Below, piece by piece: positions 1 through 12,900 of a DNA stretch of 64,000 bases (position 1 is the first letter of the stretch; the number at the start of each line of letters is the position of its first letter). Made by a program: the position numbers and the translations under genes. Below the pieces are notes generated by a model. That model worked only from the letters and a program-made list of their open reading frames with translations. It made no database searches and was not told where the DNA came from. Source of the stretch: Hippophae tibetana. Taxonomy: Eukaryota > Streptophyta > Magnoliopsida > Rosales > Elaeagnaceae. Where the stretch lies: assembly GCA_037013495.1 (NCBI GenBank), contig JAZDXN010000029.1, positions 3,174,501 through 3,238,500 of the forward strand, given 5' to 3'.

Positions 1-2872
1 TATCAAACCGAAGCTCTTATCGATATCCATAATCTTAGCTGACCTGGCTATATTAATTCATTACTTGATCCTAAATTCCATCATTTACATCACTTATCGA
101 GGGTTTAAACTTTTTATCACATATTTTACATTTTTGGTTTTATTCTATAGAGTTGTAATGAAGATGGATGAGCCGACCAAGTGTATGTTTAAAAATAAAC
201 TAATGACTAAGAATATAATTCAAATAATTTCATGACACACTTAAAGAAATAAGAAGAGAAAAAGAAGACGAGTGCTACTTTTTAATGTTTTCCATAACAT
301 ATTTGAGGAATAAAGAGTTGTACCTTGAAACGGTCATAACTTTTGACTCGGGTGTAAAAACGACTATAATAGTATATCAAACCGAAGCTCTTATCGATAT
401 CCATAATCTTAGCTGACCTAGCTATATTAATTCATTACTTGATCCTAAATTCCATCATTTACATCACTTATCGAGCGTTTAAAGTTTTTATCACATATTT
501 TACATTTTTGGTTCTATTCTATAGAGTTGTAAAGAAGATGGATGAGCCGACCAAGTGTATGTTTAAAAATAAACTAATGAATAAGAATATCTTCCAAATA
601 ATTTCATGATCCAACTAAAGAAATGAGAAGAGAAAAAGAAGAGGAGTGCTACTTTTTATTGTTTTCAATAACTTATTTGAGAAATCGGAGTTGTACCTTG
701 AAACCGTCATAACTTTTGACTCGTGTGTAAAAACGACTATTAAAGTATATCAAACCGAAGGTCGTATCGATATCCATAATCTTAGTTGACCTGGCTATAG
801 AAATTCATTACTTGATCCTAAATTCAATCATTTACATCACTTATCGAGGGTTTAAAGTTTTTGTCACGTATTTTACATTTTTGGTTTTATTCTATAGAGT
901 TGTAATGAAGATGGATGAGCCGACCAAGTGTATGTTTAAAAATAAACTAATAACTAAGAATATAATACAAATAATTTCATGATCCAACCAAATAAATGAG
1001 AAGAGAAAAAGAAGAGGAGTGCTACTTTTTATTGTTTTCAATAACTTATTTGAGAAATCGCAGTTGTACCTTGAAACGGTCATAACTTTTGACTTATGTG
1101 TAAAAACGACTATTATAGTATATCAAACCGAAGGTCGTATCGATATCCATAATCTTAGTTGACCAGGCTATAGAAATTCATTACTTGATCCTAAATTCTA
1201 TCATTTACATCACTTATCGAGGGTTTAAAGTTTTTATCACATATTTTACATATTTGTTTTATTCTATAGAGTTGTAATGCAGATGGATGAGCCGACCAAG
1301 TGTATGTTTAAAAGTAAACTAATGACTAAGAATATAATACAAATAATTTAATGATACAATTAAAGAAATGAGAAGAGAAAAAGAAGAGGAGTGCTACTTT
1401 TTAATGTTTTCCATATCATATTTTAGAAATCGCAGTTGTACCTTGAAAAGGTCATAACTTTTGACTCGTGTGTAAAAACGATTATTAAAGTATATCAAAC
1501 CGAAGGTCGTATTGATATTCATAATCTTAGCTGACCTTGCTATATAAATTCATTACTTGATCCTAAATTCCATCATTTACATCACTTATCGAGGGTTTAA
1601 AGTTTTTATCACATATTTTACATTTTTGTTTTTATTCTATAGAGTTGTAATGCAGATGGATGAGCCGACCAAGTGTATGTTTAAAAATAAACTAATGACT
1701 AAGAATATAATACAAATAATTTCATGAAACAATTAAAGAAAAGAGAAGAGAAAAAGAAGAGGAGTGCTTCTTTTTAATGTTTTCCATAACATATTTTAGA
1801 AATCGCAGTTGTACCTTGAAAAGGTCATAACTTTTGACTCGTGTGTAAAAACGACCATTATAGTATACCAAACCGAAGGTCATATCGATATCCATAATCT
1901 TAGCTGACCTGGCTATATAAATTCATTACTTGATCCTAAATTCCATCATTTACATCACTTATCGAGGGTTTAAAGTTTTTATCACATATTTTACATTTTT
2001 GGTTTTATTCTATAGAGTTGTAATGCAGATGGATGAGCCGACCAAGTGTATGTTTAAAAATAAACTAATGACTAAGAATATAATACAAATAATTTCATGA
2101 AACAATTAAAGAAATGAGAAGAGAAAAAGAAGAGGAGTGCTACTTTTTAATGTTTTCCATAACATATTTGAGAAATCAGAGTTGTACCTTTAAACGGTCA
2201 TAACTTTTGACTCGTGTGTAAAAACGACAATAATAGTATATCAAACCGAAGCACTTATCGATATCCATAATCTTAGATGACCTGGCTATATTAATTCATT
2301 ACTTGATCCTAAATTCCATCATTTACATCACTTATCGAGCGTTTAAAGTTTTTATCACATATTTTACATTTTTGGTTTTATTCTATAGAGTTGTAATGAA
2401 GATGGATGAGCCGACCAAGTGTATGTTTAAAAATAAACTAATGAATAAGAATATATTACAAATAATTTCATGATCCAACTAAAGAAATGAGAAGAGAAAA
2501 AGAAGAGGAGTGCTACTTTTTATTGTTTTCAATAATTTTTTTAAGAAATCGCAGTTGTACCTTGAAACGGTCATAACTTTTGACTCGTGTGTAAAAACGA
2601 CTATTATAGTATATCAAACCGAAGGTCGTATCGATATCCATAATCTTAGTTGACCTGGCTATAGAAATTCATTACTTGATCCTAAATTCAATCATTTACA
2701 TCACTTATTGAGGGTTTAAAGTTTTTGTCACGTATTTTACATTTTTGGTTTCATTCAATAGAGTTGTAATGAAGATAGATGAGTCGACTAAGAGTATGTT
2801 TAAAAATATTCTTATGAATCTTAATATAATACAAATAATTTCATTATCCAACAAAATAAATGAGAAGAGAAA
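1..2872 (+). repeat. Satellite section without B-type monomers (left edge)
   Basis: About eight monomers, mostly A and C types. Some carry GAAGCTCTTATCGAT or GAAGCACTTATCGAT where others have GAAGGTCGTATCGAT. The GCTCTTATCGAT variants recur near the right end of the array (about 60.3-60.7 kb). B features first appear at about 2750. No gene or other element is seen. Confidence 0.85.
625..646 (+). repeat. 22-base all-purine tract of the monomer (example)
   Basis: Every monomer carries a run of 22 purines of the form GAGAAGAG-AAAAAGAA-GAGGAG, here at 625-646 and next at 998-1019. Some B monomers have one C in it (AAACAAGAGGAG). It is the strongest strand asymmetry in the monomer and among its least variable segments. 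Resolved crossover junctions (6215-6250, 13288-13318, near 18874) and the LTR insertion (61348) fall in or beside it. A role in breakage or pairing is inference. Confidence 0.85.
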
Positions 2873-5800
2873 AAGAAGAGGAGTGCTACTTTTCAAAGTT
2901 TTCCATAACATATTTGAGAAATCGGAGTTGTACCTTGAAACGGTCATAACTTTTGACTCGTGTGTAAAAACGAATATTAAAGTATATCAAACCGAAGGTC
3001 GTATTGATATCCATAATCTTAGCTGACCTTGCTATATAAATTCATTACTTGATCCTAAATTCCATCATTTACATCACTTATCGAGGGTTTAAAGTTTTTA
3101 TCACATATTTTACATTTTTGGTTTTATTCTATAGAGTTGTAATGCAGATGGATGAGCCGACCAAGTGTATGTTTAAAAATAAACTAATGACTAAGAATAT
3201 AATACAAATAATTTCATGAAACAATTAAAGAAATGAGAAGAGAAAAAGAAGAGGAGTGCTACTTTTTAATGTTTTCCATAACATATTTGAGAAATCAGAG
3301 TTGTACCTTTAAACGGTCATAACTTTTGACTCGTGTGTAAAAACGACAATAATAGTATATCAAACCGAAGCACTTATCGATATCCATAATCTTAGATGAC
3401 CTGGCTATATTAATTCATTACTTGATCCTAAATTCCATCATTTACATCACTTATCGAGCGTTTAAAGTTTTTATCACAAATTTTACATTTTTGGTTTTAT
3501 TCTATAGAGTTGTAATGAAGATGGATGAGCCGACCAAGTGTATGTTTAAAAATAAACTAATGAATAAGAATATATTACAAATAATTTCATGATCCAACTA
3601 AAGAAATGAGAAGAGAAAAAGAAGAGGAGTGCTACTTTTTATTGTTTTCAATAACTTATTTGAGAAATCGCAGTTGTACCTTGAAACGGTCATAACTTTT
3701 GACTCGTGTGTAAAAACGACTATTATAGTATATCAAACCGAAGGTCGTATCGATATCCATAATCTTAGTTGACCTGGCTATAGAAATTCATTACTTGATC
3801 CTAAATTCAATCATTTACATCACTTATCGAGGGTTTAAAGTTTTTGTCACGTATTTTACATTTTTGGTTTCATTCAATAGAGTTGTAATGAAGATAGATG
3901 AGTCGACTAAGAGTATGTTTAAAAATATTCTTATGAATCTTAATATAATACAAATAATTTCATGATCCAACAAAATAAATGAGAAGAGAAAAACAAGAGG
4001 AGTGCTACTTTTTAAAGTTTTCCATAACATATTTGAGAAATCAGAGTTGTACCTTGAAACGGTCATAACTTTTGACTCGTGTGTAAAAACGAATATTAAA
4101 GTATATCAAACCGAAGGTCGTATTGATATTCATAATCTTAGCTGACCTTGCTATATAAATTCATTACTTGATCCTAAATTCCATCATTTACATCACTTAT
4201 CGAGGGTTTAAAGTTTTTATCACATATTTTACATTTTTGGTTTTATTCTATAGAGTTGTAATGCAGATGGATGAGCCGACCAAGTGTATGTTTAAAAATA
4301 AACTAATGACTAAGAATATAATACAAATAATTTCATGAAACAATTAAAGAAATGAGAAGTGAAAAAGAAGAGGAGTGCTACTTTTTAATGTTTTCCATAA
4401 CATATTTGAGAAATCAGAGTTGTACCTTTAAACGGTCATAACTTTTGACTCGTGTGTAAAAACGACAATAATAGTATATCAAACCGAAGCACTTATCGAT
4501 ATCCATAATCTTAGATGACCTGGCTATATTAATTCATTACTTGATCCTAAATTCCATCATTTACATCACTTATCGAGCGTTTAAAGTTTTTATCACATAT
4601 TTTACATTTTTGGTTTTATTCTATAGAGTTGTAATGAAGATGGATGAGCCGACCAAGTGTATGTTTAAAAATAAACTAATGAATAAGAATATATTACAAA
4701 TAATTTCATGATCCAACTAAAGAAATGAGAAGAGAAAAAGAAGAGGAGTGCTACTTTTTATTGTTTTCAATAATATTTTTAAGAAATCGCAGTTGTACCT
4801 TGAAACGGTCATAACTTTTGACTCGTGTGTAAAAACGACTATTATAGTATATCAAACCGAAGGTCGTATCGATATCCATAATCTTAGTTGACCTGGCTAT
4901 AGAAATTCATTACTTGATCCTAAATTCAATCATTTACATCACTTATTGAGGGTTTAAAGTTTTTGTCACGTATTTTACATTTTTGGTTTCATTCAATAGA
5001 GTTGTAATGAAGATAGATGAGTCGACTAAGAGTATGTTTAAAAATATTCTTATGAATCTTAATATAATACAAATAATTTCATTATCCAACAAAATAAATG
5101 AGAAGAGAAAAAGAAGAGGAGTGCTACTTTTTAAAGTTTTCCATAACATATTTGAGAAATCGGAGTTGTACCTTGAAACGGTCATAACTTTTGACTCGTG
5201 TGTAAAAACGAATATTAAAGTATATCAAACCGAAGGTCGTATTGATATCCATAATCTTAGCTGACCTGGCTATATAAATTCATTACTTGATCCTAAATTC
5301 CATCATTTACATCACTTATCGAGCGTCTAAAGTTTTTATCACATATTTTACATTTTTGGTTTTATTCTATAGAGTTGTAATGAAGATGGATGAGCCGACC
5401 AAGTGTATGTTTAAAAATAAACTAATGAATAAGAATATATTACAAATAATTTCATGATCCAACTAAAGAAATGAGAAGAGAAAAAGAAGAGGAGTGCTAC
5501 TTTTTATTGTTTTCAATAATTTTTTTAAGAAATCGCAGTTGTACCTTGAAACGGTCATAACTTTTGACTCGTGTGTAAAAACGACTATTATAGTATATCA
5601 AACCGAAGGTCGTATCGATATCCATAATCTTAGTTGACCTGGCTATAGAAATTCATTACTTGATCCTAAATTCAATCATTTACATCACTTATCGAGGGTT
5701 TAAAGTTTTTGTCACGTATTTTACATTTTTGGTTTCATTCAATAAAGTTGTAATGAAGATAGATGAGTCGACTAAGAGTATGATTAAAAATATTCTTATG

Positions 5801-8800
5801 AATCTTAATATAATACAAATAATTTCATTATCCAACAAAATAAATGAGAAGAGAAAAAGAAGAGGAGTGCTACTTTTTAAAGTTTTCCATAACATATTTG
5901 AGAAATCGGAGTTGTACCTTGAAACGGTCATAACTTTTGACTCGTGTGTAAAAACGAATATTAAAGTATATCAAACCGAAGGTCGTATTGATATCCATAA
6001 TCTTAGCTGACCTTGCTATATAAATTCATTACTTGATCCTAAATTCTATCTTTTACATCACTTATCGAGGGTTTAAAGTTTTTATCACATATTTTACATT
6101 TTTGGTTTTATTCTATAGAGTTGTAATGCAGATGGATGAGCCGACCAAGTGTATGTTTAAAAATAAACTAATGACTAAGAATATAATACAAATAATTTCA
6201 TGAAACAATTAAAGAAATGAGAAGAGAAAAAGAAGAGGAGTGCTACTTTTCAAAGTTTTCCATAACATATTTGAGAAATCGGAGTTGTACCTTGAAACGG
6301 TCATAACTTTTGACTCGTGTGTAAAAACGAATATTAAAGTATATCAAACCGAAGGTCGTATTGATATCCATAATCTTAGCTGACCTTGCTATATAAATTC
6401 ATTACTTGATCCTAAATTCCATCATTTACATCACTTATCGAGGGTTTAAAGTTTTTATCACATATTTTACATTTTTGGTTTTATTCTATAGAGTTGTAAT
6501 GCAGATGGATGAGCCGACCAAGTGTATGTTTAAAAATAAACTAATGACTAAGAATATAATACAAATAATTTCATGAAACAATTAAAGAAATGAGAAGAGA
6601 AAAAGAAGAGGAGTGCTACTTTTTAATGTTTTCCATAACATATTTGAGAAATCAGAGTTGTACCTTTAAACGGTCATAACTTTTGACTCGTGTGTAAAAA
6701 CGACAATAATAGTATATCAAACCGAAGCACTTATCGATATCCATAATCTTAGATGACCTGGCTATATTAATTCATTACTTGATCCTAAATTCCATCATTT
6801 ACATCACTTATCGAGCGTTTAAAGTTTTTATCACAAATTTTACATTTTTGGTTTTATTCTATAGAGTTGTAATGAAGATGGATGAGCCGACCAAGTGTAT
6901 GTTTAAAAATAAACTAATGAATAAGAATATATTACAAATAATTTCATGATCCAACTAAAGAAATGAGAAGAGAAAAAGAAGAGGAGTGCTACTTTTTATT
7001 GTTTTCAATAACTTATTTGAGAAATCGCAGTTGTACCTTGAAACGGTCATAACTTTTGACTCGTGTGTAAAAACGACTATTATAGTATATCAAACCGAAG
7101 GTCGTATCGATATCCATAATCTTAGTTGACCTGGCTATAGAAATTCATTACTTGATCCTAAATTCAATCATTTACATCACTTATCGAGGGTTTAAAGTTT
7201 TTGTCACGTATTTTACATTTTTGGTTTCATTCAATAGAGTTGTAATGAAGATAGATGAGTCGACTAAGAGTATGTTTAAAAATATTCTTATGAATCTTAA
7301 TATAATACAAATAATTTCATGATCCAACAAAATAAATGAGAAGAGAAAAACAAGAGGAGTGCTACTTTTTAAAGTTTTCCATAACATATTTGAGAAATCA
7401 GAGTTGTACCTTGAAACGGTCATAACTTTTGACTCGTGTGTAAAAACGAATATTAAAGTATATCAAACCGAAGGTCGTATTGATATTCATAATCTTAGCT
7501 GACCTTGCTATATAAATTCATTACTTGATCCTAAATTCCATCATTTACATCACTTATCGAGGGTTTAAAGTTTTTATCACATATTTTACATTTTTGGTTT
7601 TATTCTATAGAGTTGTAATGCAGATGGATGAGCCGACCAAGTGTATGTTTAAAAATAAACTAATGACTAAGAATATAATACAAATAATTTCATGAAACAA
7701 TTAAAGAAATGAGAAGTGAAAAAGAAGAGGAGTGCTACTTTTTAATGTTTTCCATAACATATTTGAGAAATCAGAGTTGTACCTTTAAACGGTCATAACT
7801 TTTGACTCGTGTGTAAAAACGACAATAATAGTATATCAAACCGAAGCACTTATCGATATCCATAATCTTAGATGACCTGGCTATATTAATTCATTACTTG
7901 ATCCTAAATTCCATCATTTACATCACTTATCGAGCGTTTAAAGTTTTTATCACATATTTTACATTTTTGGTTTTATTCTATAGAGTTGTAATGAAGATGG
8001 ATGAGCCGACCAAGTGTATGTTTAAAAATAAACTAATGAATAAGAATATATTACAAATAATTTCATGATCCAACTAAAGAAATGAGAAGAGAAAAAGAAG
8101 AGGAGTGCTACTTTTTATTGTTTTCAATAATATTTTTAAGAAATCGCAGTTGTACCTTGAAACGGTCATAACTTTTGACTCGTGTGTAAAAACGACTATT
8201 ATAGTATATCAAACCGAAGGTCGTATCGATATCCATAATCTTAGTTGACCTGGCTATAGAAATTCATTACTTGATCCTAAATTCAATCATTTACATCACT
8301 TATTGAGGGTTTAAAGTTTTTGTCACGTATTTTACATTTTTGGTTTCATTCAATAGAGTTGTAATGAAGATAGATGAGTCGACTAAGAGTATGTTTAAAA
8401 ATATTCTTATGAATCTTAATATAATACAAATAATTTCATTATCCAACAAAATAAATGAGAAGAGATAAAGAAGAGGAGTGCTACTTTTAAATGTTTTCCA
8501 TAACATATTTGAGAAATCAGAGTTGTACCTTTAAACGGTCATAAGTTTTGACTCGTGTGTAAAAAGGACAATAATAGTATATCAAACCGAAGCATTTATC
8601 GATATCCATAATCTTAGATGACCTGGCTATATTAATTCATTACTTGATCCTAAATTCCATCATTTACATCACTTATCGAGCGTCTAAAGTTTTTATCACA
8701 TATTTTACATTTTTGGTTTTATTCTATAGAGTTGTAATGAAGATGGATGAGCCGACCAAGTGTATGTTTAAAAATAAACTAATGAATAAGAATATATTAC

Positions 8801-9605
8801 AAATAATTTCATGATCCAACTAAAGAAATGAGAAGAGAAAAAGAAGAGGAGTGCTACTTTTTATTGTTTTCAATAATTTTTTTAAGAAATCGCAGTTGTA
8901 CCTTGAAACGGTCATAACTTTTGACTCGTGTGTAAAAACGACTATTATAGTATATCAAACCGAAGGTCGTATCGATATCCATAATCTTAGTTGACCTGGC
9001 TATAGAAATTCATTACTTGATCCTAAATTCAATCATTTACATCACTTATCGAGGGTTTAAAGTTTTTGTCACGTATTTTACATTTTTGGTTTCATTCAAT
9101 AAAGTTGTAATGAAGATAGATGAGTCGACTAAGAGTATGATTAAAAATATTCTTATGAATCTTAATATAATACAAATAATTTCATTATCCAACAAAATAA
9201 ATGAGAAGAGAAAAAGAAGAGGAGTGCTACTTTTTAAAGTTTTCCATAACATATTTGAGAAATCGGAGTTGTACCTTGAAACGGTCATAACTTTTGACTC
9301 GTGTGTAAAAACGAATATTAAAGTATATCAAACCGAAGGTCGTATTGATATCCATAATCTTAGCTGACCTTGCTATATAAATTCATTACTTGATCCTAAA
9401 TTCCATCTTTTACATCACTTATCGAGGGTTTAAAGTTTTTATCACATATTTTACATTTTTGGTTTTATTCTATAGAGTTGTAATGCAGATGGATGAGCCG
9501 ACCAAGTGTATGTTTAAAAATAAACTAATGACTAAGAATATAATACAAATAATTTCATGAAACAATTAAAGAAATGAGAAGAGAAAAAGAAGAGGAGTGC
9601 TACTT
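2873..9605 (+). repeat. Tandem duplication of a nine-monomer unit (3357 bp)
   Basis: The block starting about 2873 repeats at an offset of 3357 bp (9 x 373) from about 6230 and stays matched to about 9605. Markers shared at this offset include CTTTTCAAAG at about 2891 and 6248, and ATCTTTTACATC at about 6048 and 9405. Read from 3824, the monomer order is B, C, A, B', A, B', C, C, A. The junction monomer near 6215-6250 is a hybrid: its left part matches the unit end and its right part the unit start. This is what unequal crossing-over produces. The crossover lies within about 36 bp that contain the purine tract. Confidence 0.85.
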
Positions 9606-9939
9606 TTTAATGTTTTCCATAACATATTTTAGAAATCGCAGTTGTACCTTGAAAAGGTCATAACTTTTGACTCGTGTGTAAAAACGACTATTATAGTATA
9701 TCAAACCGAAGGTCATATAGATATCCATAATCTTAGCTGACCTGGCTATATAAATACATTACTTGATCCTAAATTCCATCATTTACATCAGTTATCGAGG
9801 GTTTAAAGTTTTTATCACATATTTTACATTTTTGGTTTTATTCTATAGAGTTGTAATGAAGATGGATTAGCCGAACAAGTATATGTTTAAAAATAAACTA
9901 ATGACTAAGAATATAATACAAATAATTTCATGACACAAT

Positions 9940-12900
9940 TAAAGAAATGAGAAGAGAAAAAGAAGAGGAGTGCTACTTTTTAATGTTTTCCATAACATAT
10001 TTGACAAATCAGAGTTGTACCTTGAAACGGTCATAACTTTTGACTCGTGTGTAAAAATGAATATTAAAGTATATCAAACCGAAGGTCGTATTGATATCCA
10101 TAATCTTAGCTGACCTTGCTATATAAATTCATTACTTGATCCTAAATTCCATCATTTACATCAGTTATCGATGGTTTAAAGTTTTTATCACATATTTTAC
10201 ATTTTTGGTTTTATTCTATAGAGTTGTAATGAAGATGGATGAGCCGAACAAGTGTATGTTTAAAAATAAACTAATGACTAAGAATATAATACAAATAATT
10301 TCATGACACAATTAAAGAAATGAGAAGAGAAAAAGAAGAGGAGTGCTACTTTTTAATGTTTTCCATAACATATTTGGGAAATCAGAGTTGTACCTTGAAA
10401 CGGTCATAACTTTTGACTCGTGTGTAAAAACGACAATAATAGTATATCAAACTGAAGCTCTTATCGATATCCATAACCTTAGATGACCTGGCTATATTAA
10501 TTAATTACTTGATCCTAAATTCCATCATTTACATCACTTATCGAGCGTTTAAAGTTTTTATCACATATTTTACATTTTTGGTTTTATTCTATAGAGTTGT
10601 AATGAAGATGGATGAGCCGAACAAGTGTATGTTTAAAAATAAACTAATGACTAAGAATATAATACAAATAATTTCATGACACAATTAAAGAAATGAGAAG
10701 AGAAAAAGAAGAGGAGTGCTACTTTTTAATGTTTTCCATAACATATTTGGGAAATCAGAGTTGTACCTTGAAACGGTCATAACTTTTGACTCGTGTGTAA
10801 AAACGACTATAATAGTATATCAAACCGAAGCTCTTATCGATATCCATAATCTTAGCTGACCTGGCTATATTAATTCATTACCTGATCCTAAATTCCATCA
10901 TTTACATCACTTATCGAGCGTTTAAAGTTTTTATCACATATTTTACATTTTTGGTTTTATTCTATAGAGTTGTAATGAAGATGGATGAGCCGACCAAGTG
11001 TATGTTTAAAAATAAACTAATGAATAAGAATATATTACAAATAATTTCATGATCCAACTAAAGAAATGAGAAGAGAAAAAGAAGAGGAGTGCTACTTTTT
11101 ATTGTTTTCAATAACTTATTTGAGAAATCGGAGTTGTACCTTGAAACGGTCATAACTTTTGACTCGTGTGTAAAAACGACTATTATAGTATATCAAACCG
11201 AAGGTCGTATCGATATCCATAATCTTAGTTGACCTGGCTATAGAAATTCATTACTTGATCCTAAATTCAATCATTTACATCACTTATCGAGGGTTTAATG
11301 TTTTTGTCACGTATTTTACATTTTTGGTTTTATTCAATAGAGTTGTAATGAAGATGGATTAGCCGAACAAGTATATGTTTAAAAATAAACTAATGACTAA
11401 GAATATAATAGAAATAATTTCATGACACAATTAAAGAAATGAGAAGAGAAAAAGAAGAGGAGTGCTACTTTTTAATGTTTTCCATAACATATTTGACAAA
11501 TCAGAGTTGTACCTTGAAACGGTCATAACTTTTGACTCGTGTGTAAAAATGAATATTAAAGTATATCAAACCGAAGGTCGTATTGATATCCATAATCTTA
11601 GCTGACCTTGCTATATAAATTCATTACTTGATCCTAAATTCCATCATTTACATCAGTTATCGATGGTTTAAAGTTTTTATCACATATTTTACATTTTTGG
11701 TTTTATTCTATAGAGTTGTAATGAAGATGGATGAGCCGAACAAGTGTATGTTTAAAAATAAACTAATGACTAAGAATATAATACAAATAATTTCATGACA
11801 CAATTAAAGAAATGAGAAGAGAAAAAGAAGAGGAGTGCTACTTTTTATTGTTTTCAATAACTTATTTGAGAAATCCCAGTTGTACCTTGAAACGGTCATA
11901 ACTTTTGACTCGTCCGTAAAAACGACTATTATAGTATATCAAACCGAAGGTCATATCGATATCCATAATCTTAGCTAACCTAGCTATATAAATTCATTAC
12001 TTGATCCTAAATTCCATCATTTACATCACTTATCGATGGTTTAAAGTTTTTATCACATATTTTACATTTTTGGTTTTATTCTATAGAGTTGTAATGAAGA
12101 TGGATGAGCCGAACAAGTGTATGTTTAAAAATAAACTAATGACTAAGAATATAATACAAATAATTTCATGACACAATTAAAGAAATGAGAAGAGAAAAAG
12201 AAGAGGAGTGCTACTTTTTAATTTTTTCCATAACATATTTGGGAAATCAGAGTTGTACCTTGAAACGGTCATAACTTTTGACTCGTGTGTAAAAACGACT
12301 ATAATAGTATATCAAACCATAGCTCTTATCGATATCCATAATCTTAGCTGACCAGGCTATATTAATTCATTACCTGATCCTAAATTCCATCATTTACATC
12401 ACTTATCGAGCGTTTAAAGTTTTTATCACATATTTTACATTTTTGGTTTTATTCTATAGAGTTGTAATGAAGATGGATGAGCCGACCAAGTGTATGTTTA
12501 AAAATAAACTAATGAATAAGAATATATTACAAATAATTTCATGATCCAACTAAAGAAATGAGAAGAGAAAAAGAAGAGGAGTGCTACTTTTTATTGTTTT
12601 CAATAACTTATTTGAGAAATCGGAGTTGTACCTTGAAACGGTCATAACTTTTGACTCGTGTGTAAAAACGACTATTATAGTATATCAAACCGAAGGTCGT
12701 ATCGATATCCATAATCTTAGTTGACCTGGCTATAGAAATTCATTACTTGATCCTAAATTCAATCATTTACATCACTTATCGAGGGTTTAATGTTTTTGTC
12801 ACGTATTTTACATTTTTGGTTTTATTCTATAGAGTTGTAATGAAGATGGATCAGCCGACCAAGTGTATGTTTAAAAATAAACTAATAACTAAGAATATAA

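Noticed and set aside
660-720. CENP-B box-like CCTTGAAACGG in each monomer
   Set aside because: It resembles the GGAAACGGG half of the box but lacks the required TTCG half and the final GGG. No match to the essential positions.
840-860. Telomere-like AGGGTTTA in each monomer
   Set aside because: Only one plant telomere unit's worth of match per 373 bp, in the context GAGGGTTTAAAG with no tandem units. Not evidence for telomeric origin.
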